64,000 bases of DNA from Sclerodactyla briareus. Lineage: Eukaryota; Echinodermata; Holothuroidea; Dendrochirotida; Sclerodactylidae. Shown here in pieces: positions 1 to 12,000 of this stretch. The position numbers and the translations under genes were made by a program. Each line of letters starts with the position of its first letter. Positions within the stretch are counted from its first letter, which is position 1. Under the pieces are notes generated by a model. That model did no database searches. It was not told the DNA's origin and was given only the letters and a program-made list of their open reading frames with translations. The stretch spans positions 434,001 to 498,000 of the forward strand of contig JAODTK010000100.1 in NCBI GenBank assembly GCA_026419785.1, in the 5' to 3' direction.

Positions 1-264
1 AATGACCTAGTTAAACTAGTCACAAAATTATTGTGAACGGCTCAGAATCGTCTACATACATCACTTGACCAGTCCAACTAGGTCATTTCCCATTGAGAAT
101 CTAGTGATATCGGACGTAAAGTTGAAAGGGCAGCATTAGAATGACCTTTTAAGACCATATACTCCTAAATACTGTTCCCATAATCAAACCTCCAACTTCT
201 TCCAAACATCCACCAACTTTTTCTCCGCAGGTGTGGAAGCACAACTGTGGAGCATAACATGATT
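1..264. other. No feature recognised
   Basis: AT-rich sequence without an open frame or repeat that I can recognise. It leads directly into the 86 bp minisatellite. Confidence 0.5.
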
Positions 265-890
265 ATTGTAAACCCTGGGATCTTATAGTAACCCCTGGAC
301 CCCTGTTTATTACAAGCCCTGTGAGGGTATAACCCCTGGATCACTGCTTAATATTGTAAACCCTGGGAGCTTAGTAACCCCTGGACCCCCGCTTATTACA
401 AGCCCTGTGAGGGTATAACCCCTGGATCACTGCTTAATATTGTAAACCCTGGGAGCTTAGTAACCCCTGGACCCCTGTTTATTACAAGCCCTGGGAGGTT
501 ATAACCCCTTGATCACTGCTTAATATTGTAAACCCTGGGAGCTTAGTAACCCCTGGACCCCTGTTTATTACAAGCCCTGGGAGGTTATAACCCCTGGATC
601 ACTGCTTAATATTGTAAACCCTGGGAGCTTAGTAACCCCTGGACCCCTGTTTATTACAAGCCCTGGGAGGTTATAACCCCTGGATCACTGCTTAATATTG
701 TAAACCCTGGGATCTTATAGTAACCCCTGGACCCCTGTTTATTACAAGCCCTGGGAGGTTATAACCCCTGGATCACTGCTTAATATTGTAAACCCTGGGA
801 TCTTAGTAACCCCTGGTCCCCTGCTTATTACAAGCCCTGGGAGGTTATAACCCCTGGATCACCGTTTAATATTGTAAATAATGGGATGTA
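265..890. repeat. 86-88 bp minisatellite with four internal sub-repeats
   Basis: The phrase ATTGTAAA(C) recurs at 265, 353, 439, 525, 611, 697, 785 and 871, so the period is 86 or 88 bp over seven full units. Each unit is itself four related blocks of 20-23 bp sharing a TAA(A/C)CCCTGG(G/A) or ACAAGCCCTGG core followed by a TTA-like end. The 88 bp units differ by a TA in CTTATAGTAA or similar small changes. The last unit decays into unique sequence near 890. Confidence 0.95.
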
Positions 891-2397
891 CTGTCCATGC
901 CCATTGCAAACTCATTTTAGGATGATTCCTTCAAATGCAACAAATCACATACTGTAATCTGATATCTCTTCAAGGAAAACAAAGTAATATGAATAATTAT
1001 AGCATACATTTGAATGAATACAATAGAATAGTGATCTCATCAATTAACAAAGGCTTATCTCACCCTGCAAACAATAATCCTAATTGGAATATCATGAATA
1101 CTTCTTATCTGAATACATCACATAATTGAAATTACATTGTGACACTGTACTGTGTGTTCGATAGCATGAAGAAGCAATGTTATTGGGTAAGTAGTGTAGC
1201 CATGGATAGCATCCATCTATCCAGGGGAGTTTGAGTCAACAAGCCTAAATTGGCCATAATATCAATATCCCCCATTTCCCCTGAAAATAACCAGACTTTG
1301 CCCTCAGATGAACTTGGACCTGACCCCAAAACATTGGAGATCATGTACTCATTTTTGGGAACCCACTTACCAAATATGAGGTGGGATTGAGCCAAAAAGA
1401 CCCCTGGTCTACCCTTAAATCAATAGAACTCATGTACTTTCCATGAGAATGCTTCATACCCAATTTCAGCCTGATCGGACTCAGACATCTGACTTATCGT
1501 GTTAACAAAAATTTTAGGCTTCACCTACAGATGACCTTTTACCTGACCCATGAACAATAGGAATCATGTACTCATGAGACGCCCATATACCAAACCAAGC
1601 ATGCATGATCCATCCTGGTGTGGTCAAGTTGTTGTCTTAACAAGTTAGGCATTTTGGTTATGAAGCCATGAAACTTATTTCCCTTTCACAGCCAGTAATT
1701 CCACTTGTAGAGTAATCTTCCACAAACACCCCAGATGAATACCTTGTACGATCCCATTAACTAGCAACTTAGGCTCACCTAATCACCTCGCAAAACAATA
1801 CCTATTGAATATCATGAATACTTCTTATCTGAATATATTACAAAAATGAAAACAGCATTGTGACACTCAACTATATCTTTTATGATAAGATAAAGGTACA
1901 ATACGTCTGGTACACGTAACAAGAAGTGACGTTCGCATGACATAACAATGGAAAATTTCCTCTGGGCAATTTGATATAGATTAGAGTATATGGTTACAAT
2001 GACATGTCAAAACAGAATCATCTTTGATATATCTTGGGATGGTTTTCCATTGTGGCATCATACATTAGAACATGCTCCATTCATTGGCCAGTGTAGCAGA
2101 ATGGTAATGCCTCTCCCAGAATCAAGGTTAATATTTACTGACATTTACCAAGTCAATGCCAAGGTTGTTATGCACTAGTCGTGCATCAAACTCAAGAAAC
2201 GAGCCAGGACTTGACCAACCCCTGGGGAAGGGTCCATACAGTACACACAATAGGAAAATCCTCGCATATCTGATTCAAACACAACAACAAAATACTGCAA
2301 ACTCCATCTCTCCTCGATTATCATTGTAGAAGGTAATGCCCTTGTCAACTGCGCGACACACTCCCTTACCCAGGACAATGACAAGGCATGATGTGCA
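891..2397. other. Gene-free stretch with one dispersed repeat
   Basis: No convincing coding sequence. It contains the dispersed repeat listed at 1,240-1,640. The phrase ATCATGAATACTTCTTATCTGAATA occurs at about 1,092 and again at about 1,810, which suggests a further diverged duplication of local sequence. Short open frames here show no family resemblance. Confidence 0.5.
1240..1640 (+). repeat. Dispersed repeat, 'GACCTGACCCCAAAACAATAGG' family
   Basis: Two successive diverged units contain the family phrases CTGACCCCAAAACA(AT), ATCATGTACTCAT and GGGAACCCAC..TACCAAATATGAG. The same phrases recur at about 8.6, 14.5, 41.1-41.5 and 56.2-56.8 kb, mostly in plus orientation. No coding capacity or terminal repeats are visible. 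It is likely a non-autonomous element of unknown class; mutual similarity is seen directly, class is not. Confidence 0.7.
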
Positions 2398-3430
2398 TGT
2401 GGGTCATTGTACTGATGTTGAGGTCATTGTACTGATGTTGTGGTCACCTAAGTGACTGAGAGGTGAGTCATTGTATGGTTATTGTCCAATGGTGAGGTGA
2501 CACATATGTGGGTCATTGTACTGATGTTGAGGTCACATGAGGGACTGAGGGGTGAGTCATTGTATGGTTATTGTCCAATGGTGAGGTGACACATATGTGG
2601 GTCATTGTACTGATGTGAGGTCACATGAGGGACTGAGGGGTGAGTCATTGTATGGTTATTGTCCAATGGTGAGGTGACTGACACTCATTTGGGACATTGT
2701 ACTGATAATGTGGTCACTTGAGTGACTGAGGGGTAGGTCACTGTAGGTAGGTTATGGGGCCAAATGGTGAAGTGACAGAAATGTGGATCATTGTACGGAT
2801 GGTTGTGGTCACCTAAGTGACTGAGATGTGAGTCATTGTATGGTTATTGTCCAACTGAGGGACTGAGGGGGTAAATCAGTGTAGAGTTATTGCCCAATGG
2901 CAAGGGACACATATGTGGGTCATTGTACTGATATTGTGGTCACATGAGTGACTGAGGGGTAAGTCATGTATGGTCATTGGTGAGGAGATGCACCACGTGG
3001 GTCATTGTACTGATATTGTGGTCACATGAGTGACTGAGGGGGAAGTCATAGCATGGTCATTGGTGAGGTGACACATATGTGGGTCATTGTACTGATGTTG
3101 TAGTCACTTGAGTGACTGAGGGGTGAGTCATTGTATGGTCATTGGCGAGGTGCCGCACATGTGGGTCATTGTACTGATATTGTGGTCACATGAGTGACTG
3201 AGGGGTAAGACAGTGTGGAGTTACTGCCCAATGGCAAGGTGAGACATGTGGGTCAGTTACTGATGTTGAGGGGTCAGTGTACTGATGTTGAGGGGTCAGT
3301 TATTGTAGGGCTATCATTCAATGGCAAGGTGATGCACAGGTGGTCATTGTTCTTATGTCGTGGTCACTTGAGGGATGAGGGGTGGGGTCAATGTGGAGTT
3401 ATTGTCTGATGGCGAGTGATGCACATGTGA
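2398..3430. repeat. 82-94 bp minisatellite
   Basis: The phrase GTGGGTCATTGTACTGAT (or close variants) recurs near 2,401, 2,510, 2,599, 2,691, 2,785, 2,917, 2,999, 3,081, 3,163 and 3,250. Each unit continues with TGGTCAC(A/T)TGAGTGACTGAGGGG, GAGTCATTGTATGGTTATTG and CCAATGGTGAGGTGACACATAT. Units of 82, 87, 89, 92 and 94 bp occur, with one partial duplication of 20 bp in the first unit. The array degrades after 3,300. Confidence 0.93.
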
Positions 3431-4852
3431 GTCACAGTTTTTCCAATTTGTACAGCCAAGTATTGTCTTCAGTATCTTAAATGTGACTGTGGGGTCTGTC
3501 ACTTCATTGATTTGTCAGTCAAAAGAAAGGTGACCGGGGGTGGGTCAGAGCAATTAAAAAGAAAGTTAAGACTGGAATAAGAAGACATGAATAATTGATG
3601 CATTGATGGAAGCCTGAGTGAAGCTGTGTATGTAAAGTGCCTTGCCTGAAGGCCTCCTTCGATTCCTTGAAACGCATTATATTTTAGTTTAGAGATTCAA
3701 AGACTGGAATCCCACTGGATAAATACCAATCGACTATTAAGAGAAGAAGTATTGGGAACATACCCTTCCACTCTCTGAAGAACACTCTAACTTAAAAGAC
3801 AAGGTGAATTATAAACAGTTTTTACGCTCAAATGAGCAAAATAGCTCTCCTCAAAATCCTTCCCCCTAAAGCCCCCTCTGAAGCCAACTGTCCTGATGAT
3901 ATCAGTATGATACAATTTCGACAGAGTGAATCTCACAATCAACTGCTGCTCTTTCATGAAGACATATATGAAGTCGATAAATTCTTTATAAAATTCGTAG
4001 AAAAAAATCACAGTGTGTATGTGTTTGTGACCTGACAAAAATATTCACTTTAGAATAATTAATCTCTGAATTATTACACCCTGATCGGTTTTGATTATGA
4101 CCATAACACAAATGAGGCTTACCAAAGTTAACCATAATACCTGATGAATACTATAATGCCCAACCTTAGAGGTCTATTTTGGCCTGTCCAATACAGAAGA
4201 CTTCCTCAGCCAGCATATACATTCCCTTTACCAACAAAAGATGTTCATAATGTGATATTCCCCTACCTGACATAAACCCATGCTCCTAGTTCTAAGATTA
4301 TTTTCTCAAAATGTTGAATCTATCAAAAGTCTATTGTTTATTCAGACATCAAAGCATGTTGCGCTCTCGAGAATGTTCTCTTCTCCCGCTACCGAGATCC
4401 TCACTTTGGTTGGTCACTTTACTATGCAGATAAAACTGTGAGTTGAAAATTTGTCCATTCATCTGGCTGACAATGTTAGAGATTTACCTGAATTTCATTG
4501 GAATCCTTGCATAATTCATTCTCATGCAGAATCACTTTCACTCTCACCTAACTGAGAGATTTCCATTAAATTAATCACCCATGGTTTTCTATCATCTACC
4601 CCACAGCAAAGCTACCACTCTACTGCCTCTCTCTAAACCAGAAAAGAAAATTCACAAAATCCCCAGTGGTTCCGGATGTTCTGGACACCTCACAACTCTG
4701 ACAGATCTATCAGATTCCTCTTGCCCATATTCGGGAAGCACAAAATATAGGTATGGCCATAACAGCGGCTGAGAAATGTTTTAGACATCTGGCAATTGAG
4801 AGATATCTCAGGTTCAACAATTTCCTCAGGACGTTCCAAGCACGATCCTCCC
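3431..4852. other. 3' flank of the IRS gene (probable 3' UTR and downstream DNA)
   Basis: This lies downstream of the minus-strand IRS stop codon. The part nearest 4,852 is likely 3' UTR. Around 3,600-3,680 the phrase GTAAAGTGCCTTGCCTGAAGG resembles the 3' tail seen in some SINEs. Open frames on both strands at 3,787-4,038 overlap each other and match no family that I know, so I do not call them genes. Confidence 0.45.
4337..4342 (-). promoter_or_regulatory. Candidate polyadenylation signal AATAAA for the IRS transcript
   Basis: Read on the minus strand this is AATAAA, about 510 nt after the IRS stop codon. A six-base match is common by chance in AT-rich DNA, so the call rests only on position and strand. 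Confidence 0.25.
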
Positions 4853-6062
4853 TCAGAACCGACTCTCTCTCATGGCTGAAATGTTCCTGAGTCCCTCTGA
4901 TTTGGTGAAGTCTATCGTGGCATAGGTGACTGGCTCTGAGCCTTTGTCCTCTCCAGAGGGCGCTCTAAATGGCGAGGAAGGATTCAGCGGAGAGCTAGAG
5001 TCTGACTGTGAGGGGGGTCTGCCTCCACGTCTATATAGTTCAGTTCATGCTTCTTCTGTGGGTTGCTGTTCACCGGCGAGTGGTGCAGTGTGAGGTTTGG
5101 TGTGAGGGAGCCCTTCGGGTGCACTGTGCCCTTCGTAGACTCGACGGACGACCGAGACAGTTCTTACCACTGGCCCCTCTCAGCTGTAGCTCCTCTAGAG
5201 AATGCTGTAACGAGTGACTGTTCACATTGCCACCCCCACCGTCACCGACCACGCCCTTTGGCGCAGGCCTGGTCACGGGAACTGTTGTGGAGCTGATCCG
5301 AGTACTCCCCTCCCCATAATTGAGGTCTACATTCATGAAGTCTCCCTCAAACATTCGCTCCTCCACCGGTAATCTTACCTTACTACAGGGTTCCCTTCCC
5401 GTTCCCATTCTCCTCCCGGCTTCCCTTTCTACCCTTCGATACAGATTTGTCCTTCTTCTTACCAAACTGTCCCTCATTCCCACCAAAAATTCATCTTGGC
5501 GTAATCTCCTTTCCCCCCTTCGTTTTGTTTCACTTGGATCTGAGGACCCCTCTGTCGCTTGCTCGAATCGTCTTTCGTTCCTCCCTGACCCCATTCGACA
5601 TGCACAGTGGTTTTGTCCCCCACGGCACACTGGCTGCATTTTTGGATTTGTAGGCCATGTTCATATAATCCGATTTGTCATCACCCTCCTCTGAGGGTTC
5701 CCCCCCTGGCCCCCCCCGGGGCCCTCCGGTCAGAGAAGATGGTCTTATGTGCTGTGACGGGGCTGAACTCAACATTGGCATACGAGTCAAACAGCCTCTC
5801 TGCATCGGGCTCTTTGAATTGTCCGTCTTTCTCCCCAGCAACTTCTGTACCAGCTGGGGCACTGATGGCACCACTGCCTGGGACAGATGGATTATCAGGG
5901 CTCCCCAGGGTGGGGGTCAGGACCAGGGCAGGGGGTTAGGTGGGGTGGTCTTCTTGGCTGATTTGCTGCCAGTCGGCACTGGAGGTGACATGTACATGTA
6001 GGGGGTGTTGTCAGACGGTGATATCGGAGGCTCAGACTGGGAAGGGGTCCGTTGCTTTGGCT
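4853..6062 (-). CDS. IRS1: IRS last exon: YMYM, YMNM, YIDV and C-terminal motif
   Basis: A textbook acceptor (TTTGTCTTTCCTGCAG) starts it. In order come PSDNTPYMYMSPP, LFDSYANVEFSP, KSDYMNMAYKSK, GGKGDYAKMNF, GDFMNVDLNYGEG, HELNYIDVEADPP and VTYATIDFTKSEGLR, then a stop after MRESRF. NYID(V/L) and the final TYA.I.F site correspond to the two C-terminal SHP2-binding tyrosines of IRS1. These pieces fall in all three frames, with about five to seven shifts in 1.2 kb, several at runs of G or C such as near 5,700-5,720. Each segment has clear coding character, so I favour sequencing indels. Length is as expected for a YxxM-rich tail exon. Confidence 0.85.
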
Positions 6063-9000
6063 GCAGGAAAGACAAAGAGAACAAGTCGAGAAGAGCCATC
6101 AGAGTTTTGACCGAACAACCATACTATGGAGAATCTGAAGAAGTATTGTTTTATAGAAGCATGAATTCTGGGAACTGACTCGCACGAATTCACAATTTCC
6201 ATGAGAAATAGGGGGTTTACATTCTCCTTGCTCTGATCAGATAAATATGGGTTCTTGCCACATACAGATCAGTTTAACATGTTCCTAATGTATTGATAGA
6301 GTGTATACATAGAGGGTGTTGTGCTTGCTGCCAAGAACCCCTATTCACAGTTAACCCCAGAGGGCGAGCGAATGTCTGAAGGGTTGAATGGATGACAAAA
6401 ATGGGCCAAAAACGTCCAACACGGATTGGTTGGGCCAGGGGTATACAGTGGGTGGATGATATGGTTCACAAGTTCACAGTGGCCCACCTGTTCTTTTCCC
6501 CAGCTGGGAATCGGGGGACTATGTGGGGAGGGGGAGGGGGGTGTTGCATGATGCCTCCAAAGGTTCCGAAAGGCCTAACCATACATATAAGTCATTACAG
6601 TGTTGGTCTTCACCTGAACTTGGTGCCATCATCATATATCCCGCTGCCAAGGGGTTGGATGGTGAGGGGGTCACACCATCATACGGTTTTTCGTGGCCCT
6701 CCCCGGGAGACAGGCGATTTAGGGGGGCTGCTGGTCCCTCCAATGGATCCAGAGAAGGATGATCGTGGGGGTGGCTGGTGGAGGAGGACATATCCATGTA
6801 GGAGTCATGACGTCACCTGTACCGGGAAAAAAAAGATGGAAGGAGAACTAAAATTTACTGCTCGATGACCAGACTGATTACTCTTACAGACGTCCAGTGA
6901 AGAACGCAGAGGGGAGGGGGAGCAGCTTCTTGACACCAATAAATTCTCAACACAGAACCAGCTGCTGTTTATTTCAGATGTTGCACAGCCATATGTCTTA
7001 GGAGGCCATAATGCATTTATTCGCCTCGAGAGGGTGAGGCTTTAAATAAGGGTGCACTTTCTATGGGTCCCAACCTAACTCCCCCCCCACCCCCCCCCCC
7101 CCCAGACAAATCTCTTGGTACACCAATGCAGACATCACAGGGGGTTAATACCTGATTGTTGCGGGAATGGACGGAAAAGTACCTAAATTTAGGTCATATT
7201 TACTTGACCATTGTACTTCAGGCTAAAACCAAAACAAGGCCCTTGCCTCAGAAGCTACTTCTAACAGGTATCATATTATCAGGCCTACTATATTTATTCA
7301 CTCATTGAGACATTGAGGCCATTCCTTAAAATTTGAAACTAACACAGGTTATCTGTACCGAAGAGCTCAACAAGAGTGCACAATATGGAAATCAGACTCA
7401 TTAAACCAACTCTCAGATTCCATGTTCAAATTTCCCAGGACCAAAACCACAAAGCATTGTGGAAACTTTGCTTAATCCATGCAGATTAGAGAATGGACTT
7501 AATTATGATCTACCCAATTAGTATGAGTATACTAGGTACCTGCTGTCCTGACCCATGATCCCTAATATTCCCCCACAAGTAATTATATCCCCGCAACACT
7601 TTCAAGTGTTCGGGGATATAATGATTCTATGTGTGAGCTGGTGTCTCCACCACTGCCTAAGGACTTCAGGAATTAGGGCAAAACTCTTCAAGCCTTCATC
7701 CGATTGATCTGAAATTCAGTACACATGTCCACCCTAGTGAAAACTTGGATGTGTGATGGAGGTCAAATGGACATAATTTAAACAAGGTCCAAAGGCAGGG
7801 ATAACCATCTGCGGTTTCGCGCCGGCACATGTATAATTGGTTTTGGAATTCCCGGGAGAGTACTACCTGTCACAATATGCCCGAATCTATAAAACTGATA
7901 TATAAATAACTGATGAGTTACATCCAATGGAATTGCCAGTTCCCCAGTGAGGAATATAGCTCAAGGCAAATGGTGTACGGTATGGCGATCGCAGTGAATC
8001 CTACAGTTTGTCAATAATCCAGTAAGGAACCTAAACAACCAGAAAAAAGCCAAAAGGCTTAGTGATTTTGAATGATCCTGACTTGATCAAAGCTATAAAG
8101 CATTGTCAAGATCACACTCGGATCTTTGTGTACCCATAATAGGGAACTCACATAACAAGTCTGAACAGCAGCATGCAAATAAGGTCTGTAGCCAAAATAT
8201 CAATTTTTCACAATATCCGCATTCCTCCAAAACTGGCTCCAGTCACACCAAGAATGATATTGTCCCTGTTTCTCCCATAGGAAGCGGCAGACCGAAGAAA
8301 TTAAAAACTGCTAGACCTCGCACTCGGATTCGAACAAGATTTTTTAGACTTGTGCTCAATTATGGGGCACCATATACAAGTATAGGCTGATCCTTCTTGG
8401 TGGGATCGACTTATCATGTTATTGAGCTTTCTTTCCCAAAATTTTGCAAATTATCAATTTTTCACGATTTCCCAATTTTTTTCCCAAATCCTGATGATTT
8501 TATGAAAAACAAGAACGTTATTGTAGCGCATACAAAATTCCAACCTGATTGGACCAGGCATTAGGGACTGATCGCGTTAACAAGATTTATACTTGACCTC
8601 TCCTGAGCTCAGATGATCTTTGACCTGACCCCAAAACAATAGGGATCATTGTAATCATTATGGGGACACCCTATACACTGTCATGACTGCATAGATTCCT
8701 CTGACTCGTCAAGGAATCAGAAAATTACATTAATAAAGGCTGATTATGGTTGCCCTTGATTTCCATGCCCAAAATGTGATTGAGTTCACACAAATGGACC
8801 AATCACCAGCCTCTTTAATGACCCAATGCTCATATACTTGTCGCTAACTCTAAACACCCATTGAATGGAAAGTAGATTCTTTCAGTGTGATACTAATGAT
8901 CTCAATCATGCAAAGCACAGACATCTCTAATAATGCAGACTTGCACCATTTGAGTGTTATAGAGAATGAACCACTTGCCAACTTTTTCAATGACTCAGCC

Positions 9001-12000
9001 AAATTCATGGGCTCCTAAGGTAGTTCTATACACGAACTGTAAAGATCTCCTGTGTATGTAAGATATATATATATATATATAGATATATATATATATATAG
9101 ATATATAATACCTTGGACCGGGGTATCAATCCCCCAACAAACGGCAAAACATTGCAGATATAGCACTGCATCATTTGCAAGTATATAGAGAATGGACCAC
9201 TCGCCAGTGTTTCTCAATGACTCTGCCACATTCATATACTTTGGAAGATAACTTAAACACTCACAGTGAAAGGACCCGAGGGTCATACCTTAACCCTTTC
9301 AAGTCACGAACAACATGCAGACTGATAGCTACTGCATCATTGCCAGTGAGAATGGACCACTCGCCAGTGTTTCTCAATGACTCTGCCACATTCATATACT
9401 TGTGAGCTAATTCCATACACCCACCATGAATGGAGTGTTCAGGTATCAAGTGTAAACCATGACCCTCATCTTGAAACAATAAAACAGCCCAAGCACTCTT
9501 GATGTAGACTCTCATCCACTGCGTCATTTGAAGGTGTATAGAGAGAAAGAACCACTTACTAGCTTTTAATGAGCCAGCCATGTTCATGTACTCATCGGCT
9601 TCAGCTGATTCCATACTCTCCTCTCTGATGGGGAGCTGGGTGTCTGGTGTCCTGCCCTTAGACCTGGGTCAAAGGTCACAAAGATGAAAAAATTAAAACA
9701 GAACCAACAAAAAAATGTCGCAAAACATGCCATGATAAAAAAAAGTTTTGGAAATCTTCGAGAATGTAACAGGGCATCCAGCAAAATAACGGAATGAGAG
9801 ATTCAATAATAGGGCCCATCAACGCTGGTCACATCAATTTTGATCACTTTGCATGTGAATAAATGGAGCAGTCTGCACTGGATGCGTTACGTTCCATCAT
9901 ATTCAATATGGTCAGAATTTTTTTGTCCGGATTGCTCAATGTCCTGTGTGGACAGGCCTTTAGAGAAAAAACTTTTACCAAGACTTGTTGAGAGACAAAA
10001 TTAATTCCCGGTCTGAATCGGCCCAAAAACAGTTTAATGTAGAATCCCAGCAATCCATTCTCGAGTACCTTTTGAGACTATTCATATGTCCGTTGTTGTA
10101 GTCGGAGCCAAAGACATAGTCGTCTTTGCTGTACCCATCAGTAGGAGAGTGCCCGGCTGGGCCCTGGGGAATGAACGATTCACAGGGAGGTTACCAGGGC
10201 TCTCGCTGCGAAAAAATGGAAAGGAAGCTGACTAACTTCCCTCATACTACATATTATCCACAAATTCAGGGCTATTGAAACTCCCATTGAACGTGTTCCC
10301 CACTGTGGTGATGAGATGATAATGTGTATGGTCAAGGTGCATAGGTCACTGGCAGTTTGACTCTGCACCAACAGTGTACAGAACAGTCTTGGAACTGCGT
10401 AGGTAACTACACATCCTACCAGCAACGAATCAACAAATTCTCTCCATTACTTATAAAGTAACATAGTGAATGGGATGAATAGAGTCAACGTTCAAAGAGT
10501 TCAAAAATAGGTTCTGATGATAGCGCTAGCGCCGTGTAGAGAATTCGCCTATACCCCCAAATGGTGGTAATCATGCGCAATTACAACTGTGACAATAACC
10601 ACTGTTTGGGTGTAATTTTCTCAGGTCACACAGTTCAAGATGACTATGGCAAATGAGTGGAAGTAAGCTCCAGGGACCATTGTGGACAGTATTATAACGT
10701 TAAATTGGAGTCGTCCCGCTCTAGCGCTAAAGCACGAAACAACACGCGGCTGGGCAGCCGGGGGAATTAGCAACAGTTTTATCGTTTAAGTTCACGGACA
10801 GATTAGCGCTCAAAGTTTGATACGCATCTAGTTATTATCATTCTCATGTGACCAACGATATAGGATTCGTGTAGTGCACAACATACATCACACCACGTTC
10901 CTTTGTTACTCCTACCCATGAGTTGCAGAATGACCATGAAGTGATCTGCGGGTGACCGACCACATTAGTGAAGAGACACCCAAGCTCTGAAATAACCTTC
11001 CAGTTGCTCTTCGTGTCACTCAAGATTCCCAAAAGTTCCAGAGTTCCAAGTTTAAGACTCTGTTGTTCAAGGAAGTATTTGACATTTGAGTGGTTTATGT
11101 TTATGTGAAGTGCCACTGAAACTGCATGTTTTAACAGCCCTATAAAAAATGTTAAAGGCCAATGGTATGTAAATCTGTCCGCACTTTAAGTGCTTTCTAT
11201 TTGTTACATAATGACAGCCTAACTCCAGACACATGTCATCCGAGTCGAAAGTACTGATAAGGCACAATCAGCTATTGCAAAATTTGCCTTGTGACATCAC
11301 GGGGGAAAGTCAATGTAAAAACATTGCATTTTAAATACTGTACTAAACAAACTATAGATGGGATCCGGATAAAAACCTACAGAATCATTAACAGAATATC
11401 AAAGAACCCCCCAATCTTCATCAATTTCCAAGTAAATGCCCTCCATTGTTTCCTGGTTATCATGCACGAAAATGCAGCATTATGTGTAGGGTCTATTGGC
11501 AACCGATGCATCGTTACCCCCGATGTGTCGGATTCCTAAACTTCTCAAAAGTAACTTGAAATATTCGAACAAAGAATGCTGGAACCTTCAAATATGGGTT
11601 GTAGGGTTAAAGGTACTCGTGTCACGTGCTAAGTTCAAAGACAAATCGTTACATGCCTTGGCCTTTTAAGGATTAGTATTATTATGTACAGTGTGACAAG
11701 CCCTTCAAGGGCCAAAAGTGGGAATGGAGGGGAGGTCCTGATTACAGCAGCTTACTAGTGGGTAATCGCAAGATGCCTCTGTCCGATGTTGTAATGGACT
11801 GGCTCTTGGGCCTTACACTTCTAGGTTACCAAGTTGGCAGCTAGGTTAAAGGACAACTGCAGGCTTGGATACAACAGAGATTGTAATAGTGGGAGAAAGG
11901 AAAAAACTATCTATAGGTCCAAACCCCATTTCAATACGATGTTCCTCCGTGGAGTTATTGGCCTTCAAAGTTTGGGCCATTAAGCAGAGAAATTGGGGGG

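Larger units (their letters stand above)
6817..8789. other. IRS intron without genes
   Basis: Contains a poly-C run at 7,090-7,103, the palindrome-headed repeat at 7,583-7,840 and a dispersed repeat at about 8,380-8,730. A plus-strand open frame of 95 codons at 8,103-8,390 matches nothing I know. Confidence 0.55.

Noticed and set aside
265-890. TAACCC-containing repeat as an interstitial telomere
   Set aside because: The period is 86 bp with mixed TAACCCCTGG blocks, not tandem hexamers.
5320-5939. Plus-strand frames over the IRS last exon
   Set aside because: Antisense of the last exon, which carries recognisable IRS motifs and the stop.
6392-6868. 158-codon plus-strand frame
   Set aside because: Antisense of the YMDM/YMMM exon.
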